Assembly: GCA_025924295.1 (NCBI GenBank)
Contig: JAICEG010000104.1
Coordinates: 1 to 12,855 of the forward strand
DNA from: Vicinamibacteria bacterium
GTDB lineage: Bacteria > Acidobacteriota > Vicinamibacteria > Vicinamibacterales > UBA2999
DNA: 12,855 nucleotides
Direction: 5' to 3'
Shown here: piece after piece, positions 5,960-12,193 of the stretch
Numbering within the stretch: position 1 is the stretch's first letter
Layout of the letters: every line of letters begins with the position of its first letter
Program-made: the position numbers and the translations under genes
The notes under the pieces: model-generated
Databases searched by the model: none
What the model saw: only the letters and a program-made list of their open reading frames with translations
What the model was told of the DNA's origin: nothing

Positions 5960-7606
5960 CTACACCGAGACTACGTTCTCGTGGTGCTCTCTTCGCGTGG
6001 CGACCGTCAGGGAGCCGGTCAGGTTGGGCAAGTGGCTCTGCCACCAGTGCCTGGCTTCTTCCTGGCCCCACCCGTCAGAGCAATGGCATGAATACGCCAT
6101 GCCGAGGAGCTCTCCGGCGTTCTGCGGCCTCTTGGCCGGATCCTTCTGCAGGCAGGCGAGGATGAGGTCGTCCAGCTCCCGTGGAATCGGGAGTTCCGAT
6201 TTCTCAGAGGGGCGGACCGGCTCGGTATGCAAATGGTGCATCAGCATCTGCATCGTGTTATCCGCATCGAAGACGAGCGAACCGGTCAACGCGAAGTACG
6301 CGACGCACCCGAGCGCGTAGACGTCCGCCCGCCGATCGACCTCGACGTCTCCGACGATGCACTCGGGCGCCATGTAGGCGGGTGTGCCGGTCGTGCTCTG
6401 ATGCATCGTCGTCAGCGAATCGGCGCTTGTCGAACGGTTCCGGATTTTTACGAGTCCGAAGTCGAGCACCTTCGCAAAGTCGTAGTCGAGGCCCATCCGG
6501 CATACGTAGATGTTCGCCGGCTTGATGTCGCGGTGCACCAGCCCGCGGACATGGGCATCGGCAAGTGAATGGCAGACCTGGCGAAGCAGGTAGATCGTGC
6601 GCGCCGCCGGCAGCGGCCCGAACTCGCGAATGAGCGACTCCAGGTCGCGTCCGGCCAGCAACTCCATCACGTAATAGAAGGTGCCTTCCTGCGTGATGCC
6701 GAAATCGAAGACCTGGATCGTGTGCGGTGAATTCAACGCGGCCGTCGCCTGCGCCTCGCGCTCGAAGCGTCGAAGGACGTTCTGCGCTTCCTGCTCGTTG
6801 CGCGCACCCAGGACTTCGGGCCGGACGAGTTTGATCGCGGCATCGCGCGCAAGAAACCGATGCTCGGCGCGCCACACTTCGCCCATGCCCCCCTGCCCGA
6901 GCCGTTCGATCAGCTGGTAGCTGCCGAGTTCCTGTGCCTCCTTGAGACGGCGGCTCATGCGATGAAGCACCTTGGCTGGAACGACGACGACGAAGGCGCA
7001 CGCATAGCTCGGCCAGCAGAAGATGATCGACTGCACCAGCGAGGGTGCCGTTCCCTCGAGCATCCAGACAATGAAGGTCGCCAGTGGATCAAACGACGCG
7101 GCGATGAGTGAGGTCACCAGCATCTGGCGCGGAACACCGGGCGCGATCATGGCGAAGATGAGGATCAGGAGAGCGATCCACGACGGGCGGCCGATCTCGG
7201 GAGCCTCGGGTGGAATCGCGGGCATGGCCCAGGCGTTGACGATGGCGATGAGCGCCGCGTTCATCAACATCATCCCGAGGCCGACGGCGCTCTTGTGCTC
7301 CGCCGAGGTGCTCGTGCGTTTCAGGTACCAGCGCATGCACGCCGACCCCGCGACGCCAACGATTTCGATCGGGATGATTCGCCAGTTCCTGACCCAGGTA
7401 TCAGAGAGCGCCGGCAGCAGAACCGTGTCCATGAGCAGGGCGAACGACCACAACACGGCAGCAACTGTCGTGAAGACAGTCAGCCGTGCGGCCTGCTCGG
7501 AAAGGACTTCGGTCGGGAGTCGAGTGGTTCGACCGCTCTCCCGCAGATCACCGGTGGCGGTGTCCTGCCGCCGGGCGAGAACCTGCCGGGGCTGGGCGGG
7601 GGTCAT
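5960..7606 (-). CDS. Membrane-anchored Ser/Thr protein kinase with N-terminal multi-span domain
   Basis: A 548-residue kinase counted from ATG 7606. The N-terminal third (about 42-215) holds roughly six hydrophobic segments, then a short basic linker and a complete Hanks-type kinase domain from about 228: Gly loop GQGGMGEVWRAEH (237-249), catalytic Lys in DAAIKLVRPE (K259), HRDIKPANIYV with Asp360, DFGLVK (382-387) and GTPAYMAPE (407-415). A 40-residue tail follows, without PASTA repeats. All catalytic residues are present. Its membrane part precedes the kinase, opposite to PknB, so the kinase is cytosolic and sensing would be through the membrane domain. The frame continues to ATG 7660, but those 18 extra residues are encoded by the heptad-repeat spacer, and a TATAGT element sits 6 bp before ATG 7606, favouring the shorter form. 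It is followed after 11 bp by the NTT-like carrier gene; the substrate is unknown. Confidence 0.88.
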   Translation of the reverse strand: MTPAQPRQVLARRQDTATGDLRESGRTTRLPTEVLSEQAARLTVFTTVAAVLWSFALLMDTVLLPALSDTWVRNWRIIPIEIVGVAGSACMRWYLKRTSTSAEHKSAVGLGMMLMNAALIAIVNAWAMPAIPPEAPEIGRPSWIALLILIFAMIAPGVPRQMLVTSLIAASFDPLATFIVWMLEGTAPSLVQSIIFCWPSYACAFVVVVPAKVLHRMSRRLKEAQELGSYQLIERLGQGGMGEVWRAEHRFLARDAAIKLVRPEVLGARNEQEAQNVLRRFEREAQATAALNSPHTIQVFDFGITQEGTFYYVMELLAGRDLESLIREFGPLPAARTIYLLRQVCHSLADAHVRGLVHRDIKPANIYVCRMGLDYDFAKVLDFGLVKIRNRSTSADSLTTMHQSTTGTPAYMAPECIVGDVEVDRRADVYALGCVAYFALTGSLVFDADNTMQMLMHHLHTEPVRPSEKSELPIPRELDDLILACLQKDPAKRPQNAGELLGMAYSCHCSDGWGQEEARHWWQSHLPNLTGSLTVATRREHHENVVSV

Positions 7607-7612
7607 ACAGGC

Positions 7613-7618
7613 ACTATA
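7613..7618 (-). promoter_or_regulatory. Candidate -10 element (TATAGT) for a leaderless kinase transcript
   Basis: TATAGT on the minus strand, 6 nt before ATG 7606, differs from TATAAT at one position. No Shine-Dalgarno precedes that ATG. A -10 box this close places transcription start at or next to the ATG, as in leaderless genes with a TANNNT element. No good -35 sequence was found at 16-18 bp upstream; that area is the heptad array. Confidence 0.4.
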
Positions 7619-7622
7619 CCAA

Positions 7623-7713
7623 GGCTCTCGGCTGTTGGCTCCGGGCTCTGGGAAAGGCATCGAGAGCCCAGCTGAAAGCCGAAGCTAGAGCCGAAAGCCT
7701 AGCGCCGAAAGCC
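7623..7713. repeat. Inverted arrays of 7-bp repeats between the carrier-HEAT and kinase genes
   Basis: The left arm on the + strand is four contiguous heptads GGCTCTC, GGCTGTT, GGCTCCG, GGCTCTG (7623-7650). The right arm on the - strand is four contiguous heptads GGCTTTC, GGCGCTA, GGCTTTC, GGCTCTA (7713 to 7686), with a fifth GGCTTTC at 7680-7674. The two arrays point towards each other across about 35 bp. At the centre GGGCTCT (7643-7649) and AGAGCCC (7663-7669) form a 7-bp stem with a 13-nt loop. The array reaches the stop codon of the upstream gene. No protein-coding role is apparent, though it would add 18 residues to the kinase if read from ATG 7660. Confidence 0.65.
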
Positions 7714-9926
7714 TACGAGGTCCCCGTTCGGCGCTTCAGTTCCTCGAGGTTGAGCATGATCGACTCGTTCGAGCGCAACAGGTCGGCGAGGATTTCATCC
7801 CGGTGCCGGCCGTCGCGCTGGCCGCGCGGCCGATCGCTCAGGAATGGCCAGAGCCGATCGCGGATGTCGGGCGGCAGGACGCCTTCCAGGTACTCGAGTG
7901 CCGTGCCGCGCAGACCGGGGTCGTCGGTGTGGAGACCCCGGTAGGCGATCTGCAGCGGCGCCGTCGGCAGGACGAGCGACAACAGCGTGAAGACATGCGC
8001 CAGGCTTTGCCCGGCGCGATCCTTGAGGAACTCGTCGACGAACGACCGCATGTCCGCCTCGACGGTGTCGAGAAGACGGTGGCTCTCCCAGACCGGGCGG
8101 CCGACGGCGACCTCACGCCGCACGACATCGAAGATCCGCTCCTTGTCGACTCGGATCCGCGGGTTCTTCTCCAGGATGGAGGCCAGCGATCGACCGCACT
8201 GGAAGCGCACCTCGAATCGCAGGTCTTCGAGGCCGAGGAGCAGGCCGTCGACGGCGCGCTGCGAGACGCAGACCGAGAACACACGCGCCAGCCGCCGGCG
8301 TGCGGCGAATGGTTGGTTCGGGTCGAGGAGCGCGTCGATGAGCTCACCCACTCGCTCCTCGGCGACCTTGCGAAGCGCCCGCACGGCGTCCTCTGCCACT
8401 GGATCCCACGCGAGCAGCGGAATCACATGCGGGATCAGCGGCGCCGGCAGCCCCTCCTCGGCACGAAGTACATCCAGTACAGCCTCGCGATTGCGCGACC
8501 GCAGCGCGAGAATCTCACGCACCTCCGGGTCGTTGACCGGCGTCGGGATCCGAGTCGTCGTGGTGTCGCCTGCGGGGCGTGGGGCAACCGGCCGCGGCGC
8601 GCGCATCGTGCGCATCATGACGGTCCTCGTCGTGATGTCGCCGACATCGGCGAGCTCGAGTTCCACGGCACGATCGAGCAGACTGCGCTCGAGTGAGTGG
8701 ATATAGCCACGGCTGAGTCGCTGTGCGACCACCACGGCGACAACCGAGAAGCCGATCGCCACTCCCATCAGCGCCATGTATTGGGAAGCGCTCGGGAGCA
8801 TGATGAGCAGTCGAATCAGGCCGCCGCCCACGGCGTCGCCCAGACGATCGAAGCCGACGTCGATGATCGACTTCGCGGCACGTTTGTCATGAGGCGCGAT
8901 CGGCGTGAAGAAGATCTCGTAGCCCGTCTTGAACAACGAGCTGCGCAGGGTCGACTCCGACGCGCGCGCGACGAGCGCGCCGCCGAGACCCGGAAAGATC
9001 AGACCGCCAAGCCCGGTGAACGCCAGCGCGATCGACGGAGTCGACGTCGTCACGGCCAGGCCGAGCTTCTCGAGCACGATCGGCGCCGAGGCGCTCTGTA
9101 CGATGAACGCCAGCAACGTGACGCCCGCGTAGTACAGCGCGAAGAACTGCAGCAGTGAGTCGCCCCTGCCAAACGCCTCGACCGCCTCGACCTTGAAGAC
9201 ATAGTCGATTAGTGCGGCCGCGATCGTCCCGAGCAGAACGAGGGCTGCCAGGTTTCGAAGATACGGTGCGCCAGCCAGGACGCGGAAGCCGGAACGAGGC
9301 GACGTGGCCGCGAGGTCTGGCGCGACCTCCATGCCCTTGTCGTGGATGGTCAGCACCTGCGGCCCGGCAAGGCGGCGAACCTGCCACGCGCAGATCAGGT
9401 TGACAGCGGCGAGCAGCGGCAACATCGCGGCAATGCCGAGCGTTGCGCCGATCCGTTCGGTGACGAGTGCGGCAATGAGGCCGGTGATCGTGCCCACGCC
9501 CGCAATGCGTCCGAAGTTCAAGCGCGCGGTATGCGGGTCGAATCGCTCCGTGGCGATCAGCCAGAATCCGGAGCCGAGCATGGGTCCGAGCCCGGCGATT
9601 TGCAGGTAGACGGCCTGCGCAGCCGCGCGGGGCGCCGATTCGAGCAGGAAATAGGAGCCGAAGAGGAGCGCCGCGCTGACGGCAAACGCCGCCGGGACGA
9701 ATGTACCCGGGGCGATGCTGCGGAGCGCGCGCGAACTGCCGAACACCAGCAGAATGGACACGCCGGCGGTGACGGTCACCATCAACGGGAGGGTGGTCAC
9801 ATCGAGGTGGGCGAGGTACAGTGCATCCCGCGTGGCTTTGCCCGCGATGAACTGGGCGCTGACGGCGCCCGAGCAGATCATGGCGGTGAGCACGGAAGAC
9901 TCGAGTGCCGGTCGGGAGGTTGCCAT
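7713..9926 (-). CDS. NTT-like carrier fused to a C-terminal HEAT-like helical domain
   Basis: A 737-residue fusion. Residues 1-405 form a polytopic membrane part with about 11-12 hydrophobic segments and NTT-type motifs: FIAGKATRDALYLA (26-39; K30, R33, D34), GSGFWLIATERFDPHTARLNFG (118-139 region), and ASESTLRSSLFKTGYEIFFTPI (322-343 region) followed by DKRAAKSIIDVGFDRLGDAVGGG. These align by eye with the stand-alone carrier at 4602-5948. Residues 405-465 are a charged, then Pro/Thr-rich linker; about 470-690 are helical pairs such as LIPHVIPLLAWDPVAEDAVRAL resembling HEAT repeats, a protein-binding scaffold. NTT-HEAT fusions are known in cyanobacteria, chlamydiae and oomycetes. ATG 9926 is preferred over the adjacent TTG at 9929; it has no own ribosome-binding site, but overlaps the stop of a small upstream ORF. 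Substrate and partners are unknown. Confidence 0.75.
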   Translation of the reverse strand: MATSRPALESSVLTAMICSGAVSAQFIAGKATRDALYLAHLDVTTLPLMVTVTAGVSILLVFGSSRALRSIAPGTFVPAAFAVSAALLFGSYFLLESAPRAAAQAVYLQIAGLGPMLGSGFWLIATERFDPHTARLNFGRIAGVGTITGLIAALVTERIGATLGIAAMLPLLAAVNLICAWQVRRLAGPQVLTIHDKGMEVAPDLAATSPRSGFRVLAGAPYLRNLAALVLLGTIAAALIDYVFKVEAVEAFGRGDSLLQFFALYYAGVTLLAFIVQSASAPIVLEKLGLAVTTSTPSIALAFTGLGGLIFPGLGGALVARASESTLRSSLFKTGYEIFFTPIAPHDKRAAKSIIDVGFDRLGDAVGGGLIRLLIMLPSASQYMALMGVAIGFSVVAVVVAQRLSRGYIHSLERSLLDRAVELELADVGDITTRTVMMRTMRAPRPVAPRPAGDTTTTRIPTPVNDPEVREILALRSRNREAVLDVLRAEEGLPAPLIPHVIPLLAWDPVAEDAVRALRKVAEERVGELIDALLDPNQPFAARRRLARVFSVCVSQRAVDGLLLGLEDLRFEVRFQCGRSLASILEKNPRIRVDKERIFDVVRREVAVGRPVWESHRLLDTVEADMRSFVDEFLKDRAGQSLAHVFTLLSLVLPTAPLQIAYRGLHTDDPGLRGTALEYLEGVLPPDIRDRLWPFLSDRPRGQRDGRHRDEILADLLRSNESIMLNLEELKRRTGTS

Positions 9927-9988
9927 CAAGCGGTCGCGAGTCTGGGCAGCGCGCGCAGGCGCGCTCGGCAGGCCAGACGTCGGTTCAT
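9926..9988 (-). CDS. Putative 20-aa Arg-rich leader ORF overlapping the carrier-HEAT start
   Basis: ATG at 9988 opens 20 codons (begins MNRRLACR, six Arg in total) and ends in TGA whose last base is the first base of the carrier-HEAT ATG (TGATG). The mini-ORF has a good ribosome-binding site, AGGGTGAT ending 3 nt before its ATG, while the carrier gene has none. This is the layout expected for translational coupling. It also spans the hairpin at 9948-9965. It could be a chance ORF in GC-rich sequence; the well-placed site and exact overlap argue for function. Confidence 0.35.
   Translation of the reverse strand: MNRRLACRARLRALPRLATA
9948..9965. other. GC-rich hairpin in the divergent intergenic region
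   Basis: AGCGCGC (9948-9954) and GCGCGCT (9959-9965) form a perfect 7-bp stem with a 4-nt loop. It lies in the 5' leader of the carrier-HEAT gene, inside the putative leader ORF and 22 bp before the carrier ATG. It could hinder ribosome entry unless the leader is translated. The rest of the 109-bp divergent gap to the protease gene shows no convincing promoter elements. Confidence 0.4.
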
Positions 9989-10035
9989 CGTATCACCCTG
10001 CTGTGGGATGGCTGGGCTTGTTAGCGAGGGGCACA

Positions 10036-11475
10036 ATGATGCGGACATCACGACAGGTGGGGATGAACGTTCTGGTTGCATCGGTATTGCGTGTCGCAGC
10101 TGTTCTGCTCGTCTGTCTGCCCTCGGCATCCGCGCAGGAGCGAGCGAAGGAGGTGCGGTCGCTCGCAGAATTCGACGATTCGATCGAGGCGCTGGTTCGA
10201 ACCGTGAATCCCAGCGTGGTTCAGGTCTTCACGACCGCACTCGCACCGTTGTCGGGAGTGGTCACCAACCAGACTGACCTGATCACTACCCAGCGCGGCA
10301 GCGGTTCCGGTGTCATCGTCGACCCGGAGGGCTACATCGTGACCAATGCGCACGTGGTGCGCGGGGCGTCGCGCATCCGCGTGGAGATCCCCACGGATAC
10401 GGGAGGGAAGTCGCTGCTGGCGCGGCGCAGCCGCGTGGCGCCTGCCCGCGTGATTGGCGTCGATGAAGAGACCGACATCGCGGTCCTGCGAGTCGAGGAA
10501 CGCGGCCTCGCCGCGCTGCCGTTTGGCGACTCGGATGAACTGCGCTCCGGGCAGATGGTTCTCGCCTTCGGCAGCCCGCTCGGTCTGCAGAACTCCGTCT
10601 CGCTGGGCATCGTCAGCGCGCCGGCGCGCCAGCTGGAGCCGGAGTCGCCAATGGTCTATATCCAGACCGACGCGTCGATCAACCAGGGAAACAGCGGCGG
10701 CCCGCTGGTCGATGCACGCGGCAGGCTGATGGGCATCAACACGCTCATCCTGGCGGGTGCCGCGAGCACGGCCGCGCCCGGCTTCGCCGCACCAAGCAAC
10801 ATCGTGCGCGCGGTGTTCGAGCAGATTCGGAAGACCGGCCGCGTGCGTCGCGGCGAGATCGGTGTGCGAGCGCAGACCGTGACACCGATTCTCGCTGCCG
10901 GTCTGGGTCTCAAGCGCGATGAGGGTGCGGTGCTGGCGGATGTGGCACCGGGAAGTCCCGCCGATCGAGCCGGGTTGAGCGTGGGCGACCTCGTGCTGAC
11001 ACTCGATGGCAAGCCGATCGAAAACGGCCGGCAGTTGCACGTCAACCTCTATCGCCGTGCGGTGGGCGATATCGTCCGGCTCGAAGTGCTGCGGGGCGAT
11101 CAGCCGACGAGCGTGAACGTTTCCGTGAGCGAGCGTGCCGATTCACTGTCGGCAGCGATACTGCCAAGCGATCCGCGCGACAACGTCGTTGGGCGACTCG
11201 GGATTCTTGCGGCCACGCTCGACCCGAAGCTTGCAGCGCTCCTGCCGCTGCGCGCCAAGGCAGGTGTCGTAGTGGCATCCGCGAGTGCCACGGTGCTCGA
11301 CTCCGACAATGGCGGCCTGCAGCCGGGAGACGTGATTCACGCGGTCAACGGCCAGTGGATTTCCGATCTCCCCGCGCTGCGATCGGCGATCGACGGCGCC
11401 AAGCCAGGCACACCCGTCGTGCTTCAGATCGAACGGCGGGGTGCGCTCATGTATCTCGCGTTCACGGTTGAGTGA
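10036..11475 (+). CDS. HtrA/DegP-type periplasmic serine protease with two PDZ domains
   Basis: A 479-residue trypsin-like protease acting outside the cytoplasm, probably in protein quality control. A signal peptide (about 1-33) has a basic start, the hydrophobic core VASVLRVAAVLLVCLP and an Ala-Ser-Ala/Gln cleavage site. The protease domain carries the full triad: His106 in TNAHVV, Asp147 in EETDIAVLRV and Ser220 in NQGNSGGPL. PDZ1 (about 275-365) contains DVAPGSPADRAGLSVGDLVLTLDG; PDZ2 (about 380-479) is more divergent but keeps GGLQPGDVIHAVNG. ATG 10036 is chosen because GAGGGG lies 4 nt upstream and the signal peptide follows directly; the frame stays open to 9715 but that part overlaps the divergent gene. 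A second Met directly follows. It is divergent from the carrier-HEAT gene and convergent, 4 bp apart, with the zinc-ribbon gene. Which of DegP, DegQ or DegS it matches best cannot be told. Confidence 0.93.
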   Translation: MMRTSRQVGMNVLVASVLRVAAVLLVCLPSASAQERAKEVRSLAEFDDSIEALVRTVNPSVVQVFTTALAPLSGVVTNQTDLITTQRGSGSGVIVDPEGYIVTNAHVVRGASRIRVEIPTDTGGKSLLARRSRVAPARVIGVDEETDIAVLRVEERGLAALPFGDSDELRSGQMVLAFGSPLGLQNSVSLGIVSAPARQLEPESPMVYIQTDASINQGNSGGPLVDARGRLMGINTLILAGAASTAAPGFAAPSNIVRAVFEQIRKTGRVRRGEIGVRAQTVTPILAAGLGLKRDEGAVLADVAPGSPADRAGLSVGDLVLTLDGKPIENGRQLHVNLYRRAVGDIVRLEVLRGDQPTSVNVSVSERADSLSAAILPSDPRDNVVGRLGILAATLDPKLAALLPLRAKAGVVVASASATVLDSDNGGLQPGDVIHAVNGQWISDLPALRSAIDGAKPGTPVVLQIERRGALMYLAFTVE

Positions 11476-11482
11476 GCGCTCA
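11473..11482. other. 10-bp palindrome whose ends are the stop codons of two convergent genes
   Basis: TGAGCGCTCA is a perfect palindrome. Its left TGA (11473-11475) ends the protease gene on the + strand and its right end read on the - strand is the TGA (11482-11480) of the zinc-ribbon gene. Only 4 bp lie between the two reading frames, so no conventional terminator fits between them and the two mRNAs probably overlap at their 3' ends. Confidence 0.6.
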
Positions 11483-12154
11483 GTCTCCGCCCGTGCCCTT
11501 GAACTGGTCGTCCTCGTCAGCGAACAGCAGGTTGAAGCTGGTGAGCGAGCCGTAACATCCGCTCACGTACCCTTGCAGCTTGATCTTCACGTCTGCGGGC
11601 AGGTCGGATGCGTTGACCTGCTGCTCCAGCGTGCGAAGGCGGTTCCGCAGCATGACGATCTTGTGAAAGAACGTCTCGATGGGCCACGTCTTCTCCTGCA
11701 AGCCAGGCGTGCCCGGTCGCAGCACCATGGTGCCGCCGCGCCACTTCGGCGCCGGTGCGACCGGCGTGACGCCGGCCTCCTCGCGAATGATGCGGCGCAG
11801 CAACAGTTCGAGGTCGTCGGATCGGTCAGGCAATGCCATGGGTGGTGCGGTCCTTTCGCGCTCGCTCACGACAGGTTCGATGGCTGCGCGTGCTGCGTCG
11901 GGTCTGGTGGTGCTGACCTGACGAGGTATCACTTCAGTTTGCGCTGACGGTCCCGGGGTCGAGGGCGGCCTGGGCGCGGGATCGATCCGCGGGCCACCAC
12001 GGTAGTTGTGCTGGCTCTCACAGTAGCCGCATTGCACGCGAAGTGGATGACCGTTCCCATCCACCACGATCACCGTGTGAGAGCGGTCGGTCTTGCACGC
12101 CCGGCAGTAGTCGTCGATCGATTCACCGGCTCGCCAACGACGAGGAGTATTCAC
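11480..12154 (-). CDS. Unrecognised protein with N-terminal CxxC...CxxC zinc-ribbon-like motif
   Basis: A 224-residue soluble protein that I do not recognise. Residues 12-50 hold two CxxC knuckles (Cys17/Cys20 and Cys42/Cys45), with strand-like sequence and VQCGYCESQHNYR between and after them, like a rubredoxin-type zinc ribbon. Residues 55-110 are Pro/Ser/Thr-rich and probably disordered. A short amphipathic helix LELLLRRIIREEAG (115-128) follows, then KWRGGTMVLRPG (137-148) and a C-terminal helical part (about 157-212) with FFHKIVMLRNRLRTLEQQV, which looks coiled-coil forming, and LQGYVSGCYGSLTSFNLLF. The tail is acidic. The start is GTG 12154; no in-frame ATG lies upstream and there is no strong ribosome-binding site. 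The layout (metal knuckle, linker, helical bundle) would suit a small regulatory or nucleic-acid-associated protein, but function is unknown. It is divergent from the SLOG-like gene with 39 bp between starts. Confidence 0.7.
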   Translation of the reverse strand: MNTPRRWRAGESIDDYCRACKTDRSHTVIVVDGNGHPLRVQCGYCESQHNYRGGPRIDPAPRPPSTPGPSAQTEVIPRQVSTTRPDAARAAIEPVVSERERTAPPMALPDRSDDLELLLRRIIREEAGVTPVAPAPKWRGGTMVLRPGTPGLQEKTWPIETFFHKIVMLRNRLRTLEQQVNASDLPADVKIKLQGYVSGCYGSLTSFNLLFADEDDQFKGTGGD

Positions 12155-12160
12155 GCAAAT

Positions 12161-12186
12161 GATGATGCCACGAGACTGATATCATC
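12161..12186 (+). promoter_or_regulatory. Divergent promoter region: inverted repeat and candidate -10 (TATCAT)
   Basis: The 39-bp gap between divergent starts contains GATGAT (12161-12166) and its inverted copy ATCATC (12181-12186), overlapping the palindrome TGATATCA (12177-12184). TATCAT (12180-12185) is one base from TATAAT and ends 8 nt before ATG 12194, which lacks a Shine-Dalgarno, so a leaderless transcript is possible. The inverted repeat could be an operator controlling one or both genes. Confidence 0.35.
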
Positions 12187-12193
12187 CCGTCTC

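Noticed and set aside
5949..6071. N-terminal extension of the stand-alone NTT-like carrier
   Set aside because: It overlaps the end of the kinase gene in another frame, is polar and Arg-rich, and precedes the family-like N-terminus.
7607..7660. 18-residue N-terminal extension of the kinase to ATG 7660
   Set aside because: It is encoded by the heptad-repeat spacer; the extension is probably not translated, though not excluded.
7623..7713. CRISPR-like array
   Set aside because: The units are 7 bp and contiguous without unique spacers, and no cas gene is near.
7803..8696. 297-codon open frame on the + strand over the HEAT-like region
   Set aside because: Long but antisense to a coherent helical domain; rich in Arg, Asp and Glu without hydrophobic core pattern.
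9715..10035. N-terminal extension of the HtrA frame
   Set aside because: It overlaps the divergent carrier gene; the ribosome-binding site and signal peptide mark ATG 10036 as start.
10048..11040. 330-codon open frame on the - strand inside the HtrA gene
   Set aside because: It is antisense to the protease triad and PDZ1; His/Arg-rich composition is typical of a shadow frame.
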